From assembly GCF_023544445.1 (NCBI RefSeq), contig NZ_JALPVJ010000002.1, positions 62,001 to 126,000 on the forward strand: 64,000 bases of DNA, in the 5' to 3' direction. Every line of letters starts with the position of its first letter. The first letter of the stretch is position 1. Below are positions 1 to 9,381 of this stretch, piece by piece. The stretch is from Actinoplanes sp. M2I2. GTDB taxonomy: Bacteria > Actinomycetota > Actinomycetes > Mycobacteriales > Micromonosporaceae. Both the position numbers and the translations under genes were made by a program. Under the pieces are notes generated by a model that had not been told where the DNA came from, ran no database searches, and saw only the letters and a program-made list of their open reading frames with translations.

Positions 1-333
1 GGGGACGCCTGGGGCGCGCCGATGGAGGTCATGCGGGTGCCGCCGGCGCGCCGGCACTCCCTGGAGGAGGTGCTGCGGGCGACCGCGCCCGATCAGGCGC
101 TCTTCGTCTTCCCGTCCGGCGACCGGCCGGGCGTGCTGACCGAAGAGCTGGACCACCGCGCGATCGGCGTGGTCTACCACCCGGACCGGGAGAGGCACGG
201 CAACTACGTGCCGACCGTGCTGGGTGACCGCTACGACGCCTTCTGCTGGATCGCGGAGTCGCAGGCCGTACGGCCGCTGCACCTGCCGGTCACGGACGCG
301 CGCGAGCCCGAGACCTTCCCCTCCGGCGTCTGA
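1..333 (+). CDS. Erythromycin esterase family protein, C-terminal part (5' end outside window)
   Basis: The reading frame is open from the first base of the window (G-D-A-W-G-A-P-M-E-V...), so this is the last 110 residues of a longer protein and the first internal ATG at 22 is not its start. The stretch HRAIGVVYHPDRE followed by GNYVPTVLGDRYDAFCWI and a final A-V-R-P-L-H matches the conserved C-terminus of the erythromycin esterase / succinoglycan biosynthesis EreA-like family. Those enzymes hydrolyse the lactone of macrolides in the resistance members, but most chromosomal homologues have unknown substrates. The catalytic residues lie upstream of the window, so activity cannot be judged. 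Confidence 0.72.
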   Translation, partial: GDAWGAPMEVMRVPPARRHSLEEVLRATAPDQALFVFPSGDRPGVLTEELDHRAIGVVYHPDRERHGNYVPTVLGDRYDAFCWIAESQAVRPLHLPVTDAREPETFPSGV

Positions 334-356
334 TCCGGCGGGGGAGCACCGACCGG

Positions 357-3293
357 TCAGGCGACGTCACCGACGGCGGCCCGCAACTGAAGGCGACTGG
401 TGATTCCCAGCTTCGGATAGATGTCGTACAGGTAGTTCGCGACGGTGCGATGCGAGGCGTCGATGCGCGCTCCGATCTCCCGGTTGGTCAACCCTTCGGC
501 GGCCAGCAGGGCGACCCGCAACTCCTGCGGCGACAACACGTCGGCACCGGATCTCGGGACTCCACTGCCGCTCGCGGTGACGCCGGCGGCCCGGAGTTCG
601 GCGGTGGCCAGCTCGGCCCAGGGCGCGGCCCCCGCGTTGCCGAAGAGGAACCGGGCCTCGCCCAGGTGCTCGCGAGCCGCCACGATCTGCCCGGTCCGGC
701 GCAGCCAGGCGCCATAGGCCAGCAGGGTCCGGGCGAGCTCCAGCGGTACGCCGCCCCGGCGGCCGGCCGCCGCGGACTCCTGGAAATGTCGCTCGGCCCC
801 GGTGTCGTCGAGGACCGCGGCGCCCCGCAGGGCGACGGCGCGCAGATGGTCGGAGTCCAGGACGTCGGCGGCCTGCCGGACCACGTCGACCTGCCGGCGG
901 GCGAGCGTGATCAGTTCCGGGTCACCGCTGCCCGCGGCCGCCTCGGCCAGGTCGCCGACCGCGTTCCAGGCGATGGTCCGGTGCGGGCCGAGCGAGGTGA
1001 GCTCGTTCCCGGCCTCACCGAACCGCTTCTCCCGCAACGCCGCCAGCCCGTTCGCCCACCCGGCCATGGCCGTGACCAGGGCGGAGTGCGTCCGCGGCGG
1101 GAACGAACGGGTGCGGCGGATCTCACCCGCGGCCGCCGGGCCGGCAGCCGTCCAGGCCAGCGCGAGGGCTCGGGTGGCCGCGGCCAGATCACCCAGCAGC
1201 GGCAACCCCAGCTCCGCGCTGAGCTCGCCGGCCCAGGCCGCGTCGGCCCCGGCGTCGGCGGGCCGTCCCGACAGGATCCGGGTCAGTCCCCGCTCGGTGA
1301 GCTGGCGGACGTGGTCGCCGGCTGCTCCCCGGGTCACGGTGAGGGCGTCGGCGGCCAGGTTCCAGCTCTGGACGGACAGGTCGACGTCGTGCAGCGACTC
1401 GGCGGTGCGGGCGGCCGCGATCAGCAGGTGGCTGGTGTCGCGCGGCGGCGGCGCGCCGGTCAGGAGCCGGTCCCGCAGGGCCGCGATCAACGGTGGCAGC
1501 CGGCGACGGACCGTCGCGGCGTCACCGAGCGGATCGTTCCAGGACCGGGCGATGGTCAGCAGCGTCGCCGTCGTCGGTTCGGCCGCAGCCAGTTCGGTGA
1601 GCCCGGCCCTACGCTCGGAGCCGGCCGTCCCGGCGCCGGCGATCGCCGTCACCGCATCGTCCATGGCCTTGATCAACGCGGCTCTCGTCGGTGCCGGGAG
1701 GTCGTGGTACCAGGCGAGGGACCCGGCGGCGATCATGGCAGCGGCCCAGGTCTCGTGGTCCCACCGGCCGTCATCGGCATGCGACGACGCCTCCCGGGCC
1801 ACGGCGTCGACAGCCTCGGCGGCCGACCGCCCGTCCAGACCCTCGGTCAGCGAGAGGGCGGCGCGGGTGACGAGCAACCGCCCGATCACCTGAGGGCCGG
1901 GCGACAACGCCATCGCCTCGTGGATCAGCTCGTGCGCCTCGGCGCCGTGCCCCGCCTGGCGGGCGAGTTCGGCGGCGATCGCCAGCCGCCGCGACCGCTC
2001 GGCGCCGCCGGCGGACAGAGCCGCCGCACGCCGCAGCAGCTCCACCGCTTCCGGCAGCCGGCCGCGCCGCGTCCGCCGATCGGCGGCTCCCTCGAGATCC
2101 GCCGCGGCGTCCTCGTCCTCGTCGTGGGCCAGGGCCGTGCGATGCCAGGTGGCTCGGACGAGGTCCGTCGTCGTGGCCGCGAGAGCCTCGTGCGCCTCGG
2201 CCCGCTCGGACCAGGTGGCGGCGCTGTAGACGGCCGACCGCATCAGCTCCTGCCGGAACTGGACCCGGTCGCCGGTGACGAGCAGGAGTCCCGCCTGTTC
2301 GGCCGGATCGAGGTCTTCCGGACGCAGCCCGATCCGGCGGGCCGCCGGTACGAGTTCCGGTAACAGGTGCTGCCCGGCCGCCGCGACCAGCACCAGGAAC
2401 CGGCGGGTCGGCTCGGGGAGATCGTCGGTTCCGGCCAGCAGGCTCGCGGACATCCGGTGCGTGACCGGGAGGGGACGGCCGGCCGGCTGTTCCTGGTGGG
2501 CCGGCTCGGCGCTCAGCGCCGTGGCGAACTCCCGCAGGGCCAGCGGGTTGCCCTCGGCGGCACTGAGGACTCGCCGCCGGGCCGCCGCGGAGAGCGCCGG
2601 TGCGACGGACGTCACGAGTCGCTGGGCGACGTCGTCGGGCAACGGGCCCAGGTCGATACGCCGGAACGGCCATCGCACGCTCTGGTCCGTCCCCGGCCCG
2701 CCGTTCCGCAGGGCGCCGACCATGAGGATCGGCGCCGCCCGCAAGCGCCGGGCCACGAAGGTCAGCACCTCGACGGTCACCTGATCCAGCCACTGGAGGT
2801 CGTCGATCAGGACGAGCAGCGGTCCCCGCCGTCCCAGTCTCTCCAGCAGGCTCAGGACGGCCAGGCCGAGGGCCAGCCGCTCGGGAGCGGGGTCGTGGGA
2901 GAGCAGGAAGCGTCCCAGCAGGGCCGACCGTTGCGGGCCGGGCAGGTCGTCGGCCTCGTCCAGCACAGGATGCACCAGTTCGTGCAGCCCGGCGCCGGCT
3001 CCGGCCCGGTCGCACGGCAGCCCCGCGGCCCGCAGGATCAGGTAGCCGCGCGATCCGGCCCGGTCGGCGACGTGGTCGAGGAGCGCCGTCTTGCCCGTAC
3101 CGGCCGCACCGGTGATGGCCACGGCGGTGCCGCTGCCCGACAGCCCGGCCACCAGGGAGTCCAGGACGGCCAGCGCCTCGTCCCGGCCCAGCAGAGTGGT
3201 TTCCTCCGGAGATGTCTCGAGCGTCACGTCGCCGGTGCTCCCCGCGCCGGCCTGCGAACCATGCAGGGCCACTTCCGACCGCCCGACCGCCAC
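357..3293 (-). CDS. LAL-type LuxR family transcriptional regulator (ATPase + HTH)
   Basis: A 978-residue regulator of the LAL class: an N-terminal STAND/AAA ATPase, a long helical TPR-like middle and a C-terminal LuxR HTH. Walker A is G-A-A-G-T-G-K-T at about residues 62-69 and Walker B is LLVLIDDLQWLD near 165. The final 60 residues carry SPQELRVALLAAEGLTNREIG, then HRTVANYLYDIYPKLGI, a typical NarL/LuxR recognition unit. The GTG start at 3293 has a good ribosome site (GGAAGGAG) about 7 bases upstream. It is divergent from a second LAL regulator across 140 bp. LAL proteins usually respond to a small-molecule ligand; neither ligand nor targets are visible here. Confidence 0.88.
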   Translation of the reverse strand: MAVGRSEVALHGSQAGAGSTGDVTLETSPEETTLLGRDEALAVLDSLVAGLSGSGTAVAITGAAGTGKTALLDHVADRAGSRGYLILRAAGLPCDRAGAGAGLHELVHPVLDEADDLPGPQRSALLGRFLLSHDPAPERLALGLAVLSLLERLGRRGPLLVLIDDLQWLDQVTVEVLTFVARRLRAAPILMVGALRNGGPGTDQSVRWPFRRIDLGPLPDDVAQRLVTSVAPALSAAARRRVLSAAEGNPLALREFATALSAEPAHQEQPAGRPLPVTHRMSASLLAGTDDLPEPTRRFLVLVAAAGQHLLPELVPAARRIGLRPEDLDPAEQAGLLLVTGDRVQFRQELMRSAVYSAATWSERAEAHEALAATTTDLVRATWHRTALAHDEDEDAAADLEGAADRRTRRGRLPEAVELLRRAAALSAGGAERSRRLAIAAELARQAGHGAEAHELIHEAMALSPGPQVIGRLLVTRAALSLTEGLDGRSAAEAVDAVAREASSHADDGRWDHETWAAAMIAAGSLAWYHDLPAPTRAALIKAMDDAVTAIAGAGTAGSERRAGLTELAAAEPTTATLLTIARSWNDPLGDAATVRRRLPPLIAALRDRLLTGAPPPRDTSHLLIAAARTAESLHDVDLSVQSWNLAADALTVTRGAAGDHVRQLTERGLTRILSGRPADAGADAAWAGELSAELGLPLLGDLAAATRALALAWTAAGPAAAGEIRRTRSFPPRTHSALVTAMAGWANGLAALREKRFGEAGNELTSLGPHRTIAWNAVGDLAEAAAGSGDPELITLARRQVDVVRQAADVLDSDHLRAVALRGAAVLDDTGAERHFQESAAAGRRGGVPLELARTLLAYGAWLRRTGQIVAAREHLGEARFLFGNAGAAPWAELATAELRAAGVTASGSGVPRSGADVLSPQELRVALLAAEGLTNREIGARIDASHRTVANYLYDIYPKLGITSRLQLRAAVGDVA

Positions 3294-3433
3294 GAGACCG
3301 CTCCTTCCGTCGTCTCCCAGTGTGCGCGAGCCGGCTGGGGCGGGTATCCGTCACTTGACCCCCTGATCGCCGTCGGGCGCCCGGTCCGGGTGGGGTTCGG
3401 TCGGATCGGCAAGATCCTGGTAAGAAACAGAGC

Positions 3434-6190
3434 ATGATCGGACGCTCGGACGAGCTCGCCTTCCTGCTCCGCTCGCTCGGCGCCATCGGCCCGGGGGGCC
3501 GGTTCGTGGTCATCGAGGGAACGGCTGGTATCGGTAAGACCACCCTGGTGGCGGCGCTGGAGACGGCGGCGCAGGAGGGCGGCTGCGAGGTTCTGAGGTG
3601 CACCGGCGTCGATCGGCAGCGTTCGGGGTTCGCGGCTCTCCACGAGTTGCTGCATCCGGTCCTGGACCTGGCCGGTGTCCTGCCGTCCCGTCAGCAGGAG
3701 GCGTTGCTGACGGCGTTCGGAGCGGTCGCCGACAGTCCGGCCGATCCGCTGCTGATCAACGTGGCCGCGCTGGGGCTGGTGGAGGAGGTCGCGGCGCGCC
3801 GCCCGGTCCTCGCGGTGGTCGAGGATCTGCACTGGCTGGATCCGTCCAGCGCCGCGGCCCTGGATTTCGTGGCGCGGCGGTTGAGCAACGCTGCCGTGCT
3901 GATGGTGGCGACCGTGCGTCCCGGCGAGGGGCCGGACGACAGCTTCGGGGGGCCGGACGCTCGGCGATTGTCGCTGGGGACGCTGGCCGACGACGAGTCC
4001 GAGCGGCTGCTCGACGAGGTCGCGCCGCGGCTGACCGGGCGCTCACGCCGGCGTGTCCTGCTCGAGGCGGCCGGCAATCCGCTCGCTCTGCACGAGTACG
4101 CGGCGGCACTCGGGGCGACGACCGAGGAGTCCGCCCCACCGCTGCGGCTGCCGACGTCGCGGCGCCTGGAACAGGCGTTCGTCGGAGACCTGGCGGTGCT
4201 GCCGGGCCCCAGCCGAGCCTTGTTGCTGCTGGCCGCGGCCGGGGACGAAAGCACTCACCTGCCCGATCTGCTGGCGGCCGGGGCCGAGGAGGGGATCACG
4301 CCCTCCGACGTGCTCCCGCTGGAGCACAACCGGCTGGTCACGGTCCGGGGCAACCGGTTGGAATTCATGCACCCGCTGGTTCGCTCGGCCGTCTACGGCG
4401 CGGCCTCGACCGTCGAGCGGGCTGCGGCTCATCGCCGGCTGGCGAGCGTGGAGAACGACGCCGTCCGCGCCGTCTGGCACCGCGCCTCCGCTCTGCTGGA
4501 GCGGGACGAACCGGTCGCCGCCGAGCTGGAGGCGGTGGCCCGGATCGCGCAGGGGCGCGGCGCGCTCCCCGACGCCGTGGCCGCTCTGCGCCGGGCCGCC
4601 GAGCTCTCACCCGACCCCGGCGACCGGATTCACCGCCTGGCCCTGGCGGCCGAACTGGTACGGCGGGCCGGGCAGATCAAGGAGGCCTCGGCGATCCTGG
4701 GCGACCTCATCCCGGTTGTCCGGCGGCCGGCCGACGTGACGCTCGTGATCATCACCGAGACCCGGCTCGGGCTGACGGCCGGCCACCCGATGCGGAGTCT
4801 GGACGAACTGATCGCGATCGTCGAACGCCTCGAGGCCTCCACCCCGGCCGAGACGGTGGCTTTGCGCACCCTGTCCCTGGCCGCTGCGGCGGGCCGGGCG
4901 TGGGGGATGGGCGTCGAGGCGGCGGTCGCCACGCGGTTGCGGGCAGCGGCGGCGAAGCTGTCGGCCTCGCACGACGGCTGGGCGCAGCAGGCGGTGCTCA
5001 CGATGGTCGATCCGGTCGCGCAGGCTCCCCGGGTCAGGCCGATGCTGCCCAGCCTTTACACCCGGGTCCTCGACGAGGCGATGATCGACGGGCGGGAACG
5101 GGCGCCCGGAACCAACCAGTGGCTCCACATCCTCGCCCGGGTCGCGGAGGCCGTGCACGACTACGCGACCGCCCGGGCGAGCTGGGAGGAGTATCGCCGC
5201 TACCACCACTCCAGCGGCACAATCGCCGACGAGGCGCCCGCCCTGCACGGACGCTCGATGCTGCGACTGCTGGCCGGGGATCTGGCCGGCGCGCTCGCCG
5301 ACAGCGAGCGGGTCATGGAGCTGGGCGTGCTGAGCAACTCGCGGCGTTCCTCGGCCTCCGGGGCCTCGATGTCGGCCCTGGTGCACGCGTTCCGGGGTGA
5401 CTTCGAGCAGGCCACGGCCCGGATCCGGGACAGCGGCGACCTGCGGGATCACCAGCCGCACGCGATCATCAGCTGCCGGGCCGGCTGGGCGGCCGGGCTG
5501 GTGGCGATGGCCGAGGGGCGCTACGGCGACGCCTGGCTGGAGCTGCGGCAGGTGTCGGTGCATCCGACGACGGCGATCTGGGTGGTCGCCGATCTGGCCG
5601 AGGTGGGCCTCCGCAGTGGGCACGAGGCGGCCGTACGCGAGGTGGTCGCCGACGCGGAACGGCAGGCGCGGGCCTTCGACGCGCCGTACATCTGGGCTGT
5701 CGTCCACCGCGCCCAGGCGGTGCTGGCGCCGGAGGACGGCGCCGGGGAGCTGTACGAGCTGGCGCTGCGGGAGGCGCGCTCCGCCGGTGAGGCCCTGGAG
5801 ATCGCCCGCTGCGAGCTGGCCTTCGGTGCGTGGCTGCGCCGCCGGCGCCGCATCGTGCAGGCGCGGGAGCACCTCGAGCAGGCCCACCGGATCTTCGATG
5901 ACTGCGGTGCGAAGGCGCTGGCTGACCGGGCGTCCGCCGAGTTGCGGGCCGCGGGGGTGGCCGCCCCGGCGCCGGTCGCGGGCCGGGACGAGCCCGGCCC
6001 GGATGTCACGGCGATCCTCACTCCGCAGGAGCTCGCGGTCGCCCAGCTGGCCGCGTCCGGTCTGACCAACAAGGAGATCGCCGACCAGGTCTATCTGTCC
6101 CCGCGCACGGTCGCCGCCCACCTCTACCGGGCGTTCCCCAAGCTCGGCGTCTCCGGCCGGGCCCAGCTGAGCGATGTCCTGCGCCGCTGA
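3434..6190 (+). CDS. LAL-type LuxR family transcriptional regulator
   Basis: A 918-residue paralogue-like partner of the divergent gene on its left, with the same architecture. Walker A (GTAGIGKTT) lies at residues 29-37, Walker B ([12 protein letters not shown]) at about 125-137, then TPR-like helices and a C-terminal LuxR HTH ([21 protein letters not shown] ... [18 protein letters not shown]). The ATG at 3434 opens directly on the ATPase (MIGRSDEL), as is common in the family; the ribosome site is weak. The stop codon lies inside a 10-bp-stem hairpin, so transcription probably ends there. Ligand and target genes are unknown. Confidence 0.88.
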   Translation: MIGRSDELAFLLRSLGAIGPGGRFVVIEGTAGIGKTTLVAALETAAQEGGCEVLRCTGVDRQRSGFAALHELLHPVLDLAGVLPSRQQEALLTAFGAVADSPADPLLINVAALGLVEEVAARRPVLAVVEDLHWLDPSSAAALDFVARRLSNAAVLMVATVRPGEGPDDSFGGPDARRLSLGTLADDESERLLDEVAPRLTGRSRRRVLLEAAGNPLALHEYAAALGATTEESAPPLRLPTSRRLEQAFVGDLAVLPGPSRALLLLAAAGDESTHLPDLLAAGAEEGITPSDVLPLEHNRLVTVRGNRLEFMHPLVRSAVYGAASTVERAAAHRRLASVENDAVRAVWHRASALLERDEPVAAELEAVARIAQGRGALPDAVAALRRAAELSPDPGDRIHRLALAAELVRRAGQIKEASAILGDLIPVVRRPADVTLVIITETRLGLTAGHPMRSLDELIAIVERLEASTPAETVALRTLSLAAAAGRAWGMGVEAAVATRLRAAAAKLSASHDGWAQQAVLTMVDPVAQAPRVRPMLPSLYTRVLDEAMIDGRERAPGTNQWLHILARVAEAVHDYATARASWEEYRRYHHSSGTIADEAPALHGRSMLRLLAGDLAGALADSERVMELGVLSNSRRSSASGASMSALVHAFRGDFEQATARIRDSGDLRDHQPHAIISCRAGWAAGLVAMAEGRYGDAWLELRQVSVHPTTAIWVVADLAEVGLRSGHEAAVREVVADAERQARAFDAPYIWAVVHRAQAVLAPEDGAGELYELALREARSAGEALEIARCELAFGAWLRRRRRIVQAREHLEQAHRIFDDCGAKALADRASAELRAAGVAAPAPVAGRDEPGPDVTAILTPQELAVAQLAASGLTNKEIADQVYLSPRTVAAHLYRAFPKLGVSGRAQLSDVLRR

Positions 6191-6207
6191 CCGGCTCTCA
6201 GCGGCGC
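6181..6207 (+). terminator. Hairpin terminator overlapping the LAL regulator stop codon
   Basis: Perfect 10-bp inverted repeat GCGCCGCTGA / TCAGCGGCGC around a 7-base loop. The left arm includes the TGA of the LAL gene ending at 6190. There is no T-tract, as is usual for high-GC actinomycete terminators. It separates this gene from the convergent hydrolase. Confidence 0.6.
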
Positions 6208-6225
6208 ACGGTCGCTCCCATCCGG

Positions 6226-7560
6226 TCAGCGGGCAGCGGGGTCCTTGTCGCCCCGATAGGGCGCCACGGGTTGCGGCCGGTCGAGCAGGAACGCCCGGAT
6301 CGCCGCCGCGGTCTCCGTGGGGCGGCTGGCCCACAGCACGTGACCCGCGTCCTTGATGTAGACGAGGGACGAGCCACGGAGCACGCGCGTGTAGGCGTAG
6401 GTGTCGGGCCACGGGATGTAACTGCACTCTCCGCGCAGGACGAGCGCGGGGGTGGAGGAACGGCGCAGGGCCGGTCGCGGATCGGGCAGGTCGCCGATCG
6501 TGCTGCTGGTGACCGTGTTGGCATAGAAGTCGAAGCCTTCGAGGTCCACTTCGGGGATGCGGTTCCCGTCGCGGGCGCAGAAGGACTGCCGGATGAAGCC
6601 GGGAATGTTCTGGTCCAGGTAATGGTCGACCTCGGCCCGGGGCGCGAACCGTTCGGCGGCCGCGGGAGCCGTCTGCGCCAGGACTGCGGCCATGAGGAAG
6701 CGGGGTGCGAGCAACGAGGGAGCGGCGCCGGGGGCTGAGCCCGGGGCCGCCGTACCGGTCGCGGCGGCCTCGGCCGCGTCGGGCGGCCCGGGAAGCGTGC
6801 CGGGCTCGCTGAAGACGACCTTCGCCACGTGCTGCGGGTAGGCGGCGGTGTAGAGGGCGGCCAGGGAACCGCCCCAGGACTGGCCGATCAGCACCATCCG
6901 CTCCGCGCCGGTCTTCCGCCGGACAGCCTCCAGGTCGGCCACCGCGCGGGCGGCGGTGTAATCGGCGGCGTGGGGAAGCGCCCGCGAGGCTCCGACGCCG
7001 GCTTGTTCGAACAGATACACGTCGTACCCGTCGCGGGTGAACTGCGGGAAGAAGTCGTACTCGAAGGGGCGCAGCGGCCCGCCCGGACCGCCGTGCAGAA
7101 AGACGATGGGCGTACCGGTGGTGCGTTTCGTCGTGGCCGGGTAGCTCAAGTAGGCCAGGCGTGAGCCGGTGTCCAGATCCCAGTACCGCACCCCGGCGGC
7201 GGCCTCCGGGTGGGATTCGTCGCGGGTCAGCGGCCAGAACAGCACCGAGCCGCCGACGACGGCGAGGACGGCGGTGATGACGGCGCTCGTTCGCAGCGAA
7301 CGCCGGCCGGAGCCCGCCACCAGCCCGGCCAGCCGGCCCAGCGCCGCCACGGCCAGGAAACACCCCGCCACCGCGGCCGCGGCGAAGACAACCGGGACGG
7401 CGGACACCCCGGCGGTCAGGACGAACAGCCAGAGGCCGGCGACGAGGCCGGCCAGGGTCGCCACGATCCAGAGCAGAACGGCGACGAGGCGACGGACGGG
7501 TCCAGCGCGTCGTCGCGCGGGCTTACTGCCCACCCCATGCTCAGCGGTGTCGATGGTCAT
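6226..7560 (-). CDS. Membrane-anchored alpha/beta hydrolase (proline iminopeptidase-like)
   Basis: A 444-residue protein. The first 110 residues hold about four hydrophobic segments, followed by an extracytoplasmic alpha/beta hydrolase domain. The oxyanion loop is FLHGGPGGPLRPFEYDFF, the nucleophile elbow is GQSWGGSL, and a late His lies in DAGHVLW. HGGPGG plus GQSWGG is typical of proline iminopeptidase-type peptidases and related esterases, but the substrate is not predictable. The ATG at 7560 has an upstream AAGGACGAG ribosome site. A hairpin at 7584-7619 separates it from the next hydrolase on the same strand, so the two are probably separate transcripts. Confidence 0.75.
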   Translation of the reverse strand: MTIDTAEHGVGSKPARRRAGPVRRLVAVLLWIVATLAGLVAGLWLFVLTAGVSAVPVVFAAAAVAGCFLAVAALGRLAGLVAGSGRRSLRTSAVITAVLAVVGGSVLFWPLTRDESHPEAAAGVRYWDLDTGSRLAYLSYPATTKRTTGTPIVFLHGGPGGPLRPFEYDFFPQFTRDGYDVYLFEQAGVGASRALPHAADYTAARAVADLEAVRRKTGAERMVLIGQSWGGSLAALYTAAYPQHVAKVVFSEPGTLPGPPDAAEAAATGTAAPGSAPGAAPSLLAPRFLMAAVLAQTAPAAAERFAPRAEVDHYLDQNIPGFIRQSFCARDGNRIPEVDLEGFDFYANTVTSSTIGDLPDPRPALRRSSTPALVLRGECSYIPWPDTYAYTRVLRGSSLVYIKDAGHVLWASRPTETAAAIRAFLLDRPQPVAPYRGDKDPAAR

Positions 7561-7583
7561 GCGCTCGTCCTTGGGGTCGGTCG

Positions 7584-7619
7584 CCGCCGTCGGCCCGCAT
7601 GGTCCGGGGCCGACGGCGG
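7584..7619 (-). terminator. Hairpin terminator downstream of the HSL-type esterase
   Basis: Perfect 13-bp arms CCGCCGTCGGCCC / GGGCCGACGGCGG with a 10-base loop. It lies between the stop of the esterase (7665, minus strand) and the start of the next minus-strand gene at 7560. Confidence 0.65.
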
Positions 7620-7664
7620 TGCGGGTGCGGCCCGCCCCGGTCGGGATCGGGCCGGCGAGAGGCC

Positions 7665-8633
7665 CTACAGGTCGGTGCCGAGCACCCGGCGGAGGAAGCC
7701 GATCCCCTGGGTGATCGCCGCCTCGGCCGCGAAGGTACGGCGCAGCGGGTTGAGGCCGACGAAGTCGTGAGTGATGCCGGCGTAGCGAACCGTGGTGATG
7801 GGCACGCCCGCGGTCCGCAGCTTGGCCGCGTAGGCCTCGCCTTCGTCGCGCAGGACGTCGGCCTCACCGACGATGATCAGCGCCTCGGGCAGCCCGGTGA
7901 GATCCTCGGTCGTCGCCCGCAGCGGGGACGCGGTGATCTCGTTCCGCTGGTCCGGGTCGGTGGTGTACTGGTCCCAGAACCACTTCATGCCTTCGCGGGC
8001 GAGGAAGTAGCCCTCGGCGAACTGGGTGTAGGAGCCGGTGTCGAAAGCGGCGTCGGTCACCGGGTAGTACAGCAGCTGTCCTTTGAACTCCACGCCGCCG
8101 CGCTGCTTGGCCAGGATCGTGGTGACCGTGGCCATGTTGCCGCCGACCGAGTCGCCCGCGACGGCGATGCGGGTGGTGTCCAGGCCCTGCTCGGGGCCGT
8201 TCATGGTGATCCAGTCGGCGACGGCGTACACCTGCTCGATCTGGGTCGGGTACTTGGCCTCCGGCGCCAGGTCGTAGTCCGGGAAGACCACGGCCGCGTT
8301 CGTGCCGTCGGCGAGCTCACGAACCAGCCGGTCGTGGGTCTCGGGGCCACCGAAGACCCAGCCCAGCCCGTGCACGTAGAGGATCACCGGCAGCAGCCCG
8401 GTCGCGCCGGCCGGACGCACGATGCGCACCCGGATCTTGCCGGTCGGGCCGCCGTCGATCTCCAGGTCGGACACGTCGGCGTTCTGAACCGGGAACGGCG
8501 GATCGGTCTGCACCGTGATGGCGACCTTACGACCTTCCTCGGGGGTGAGCTGGTACAGGAAGGGCGGCTTGGCGTTGGCGTCGGCGAAGGCTTGCGCCGC
8601 CGGCTCGAGAACGGGTCGGACAGGCTCGGTCAT
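7665..8633 (-). CDS. Alpha/beta hydrolase, hormone-sensitive-lipase family esterase
   Basis: A 322-residue cytoplasmic esterase. I place the start at the ATG at 8633 (MTEPVRPVLEPAAQAF) because GAAAGGCAG precedes it; the frame is open 27 codons further upstream but that part looks non-coding. The HSL-family layout is clear: oxyanion motif YVHGLGWVFGG, nucleophile elbow GDSVGGN, Asp in EADVLRDEGEAY and the His in YAGITHDF. The oxyanion motif reads HGLG rather than the usual HGGG, an unusual substitution at a position that shapes the acyl pocket. Such enzymes hydrolyse short-chain esters; the true substrate is unknown. Confidence 0.82.
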   Translation of the reverse strand: MTEPVRPVLEPAAQAFADANAKPPFLYQLTPEEGRKVAITVQTDPPFPVQNADVSDLEIDGGPTGKIRVRIVRPAGATGLLPVILYVHGLGWVFGGPETHDRLVRELADGTNAAVVFPDYDLAPEAKYPTQIEQVYAVADWITMNGPEQGLDTTRIAVAGDSVGGNMATVTTILAKQRGGVEFKGQLLYYPVTDAAFDTGSYTQFAEGYFLAREGMKWFWDQYTTDPDQRNEITASPLRATTEDLTGLPEALIIVGEADVLRDEGEAYAAKLRTAGVPITTVRYAGITHDFVGLNPLRRTFAAEAAITQGIGFLRRVLGTDL

Positions 8634-8792
8634 GGAACTGCCTTTCAGCTGTCGGTCGCGGATCGCGAGTACGACACGATGCTGCCCGCCGGGAAAGGCG
8701 TGGGCATCCGACACATGACCGTATGTCGGGGCTCTCGCACGGGTCCTGCCCCGTGGCCGCCCGTCCCGGGATCGAGGGCCGCCGCGGGTGGA

Positions 8793-9344
8793 TCAGCGGC
8801 TCAGGGCCTCCTCGAGGAGCTCGTAGGTCTTCTGGGGTTCGCCCGGGACGCTCGGCACCACTGTCGCGCTCGGGAGCAGCTGGACGACCGCCATCAGCTC
8901 GTCGTACATGCGGCCCAGCACCACGGGTCCGCCGCCCCGCTCGACGAGCTCGTGGTGGTGGCGGACCCACGGGTCCTCGGTCGTCGCGGCCCGGTGGTGG
9001 AACCGGTCGATCGCCGGCTGGCGGTCGTCGAGCAGGACGATCTCGCGGAAGCCGGCCCCGTGCCGGCGCGCGAGCTCCTCGAAGCCCCGGATCTGGTCGA
9101 GGGTGGCGGAGTACTGCGGTAGGACGACGTCGTGCCCGCCGTCCAGGTGGGCCGCCGCCATCGCCCGGGCCAGGGACCACACGGCCGGCCAGTTGTCGGT
9201 CTGCTCGTTCTGCCATCCGCCGACCAGTCGGTGCAGGGTGTCGATGTCGAGGTTGAGCGTGCCGGGATGCCGGTCGATGTGCAGCGCCGACAGGGTGGAC
9301 TTGCCGATGCCCGGCGGGCCGTTCAGGTGGACGAGTCGCGCCAT
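8793..9344 (-). CDS. P-loop AAA_33-type kinase-like ATP-binding protein
   Basis: A 183-residue protein beginning MARLVHLNGPPGIGKST, so the Walker A (GPPGIGKS) is at residues 9-16. It then has an Asp-rich strand (LNLDIDTLHRLVGGW) and a lid-like region. The overall size resembles small antibiotic or nucleoside kinases of the AAA_33 group. I start at the ATG at 9344; the frame stays open upstream but would run into the ROK gene that ends at 9382. The substrate is unknown and a non-kinase P-loop role cannot be excluded. Confidence 0.7.
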   Translation of the reverse strand: MARLVHLNGPPGIGKSTLSALHIDRHPGTLNLDIDTLHRLVGGWQNEQTDNWPAVWSLARAMAAAHLDGGHDVVLPQYSATLDQIRGFEELARRHGAGFREIVLLDDRQPAIDRFHHRAATTEDPWVRHHHELVERGGGPVVLGRMYDELMAVVQLLPSATVVPSVPGEPQKTYELLEEALSR

Positions 9345-9381
9345 CGTGTCACCGTAGTCAGGAGCGGCGGCGAAAGGCGGG

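Noticed and set aside
450..2363. Long open frame antisense to the first LAL regulator
   Set aside because: Low-complexity Arg/Gly/Pro-rich translation, no ribosome site or family motif; it is a by-product of high GC on the strand opposite a well-supported gene.
357..6190. Antibiotic biosynthetic cluster suggested by two LAL regulators
   Set aside because: No PKS, NRPS, terpene cyclase or glycosyl-tailoring set is present anywhere in the window.
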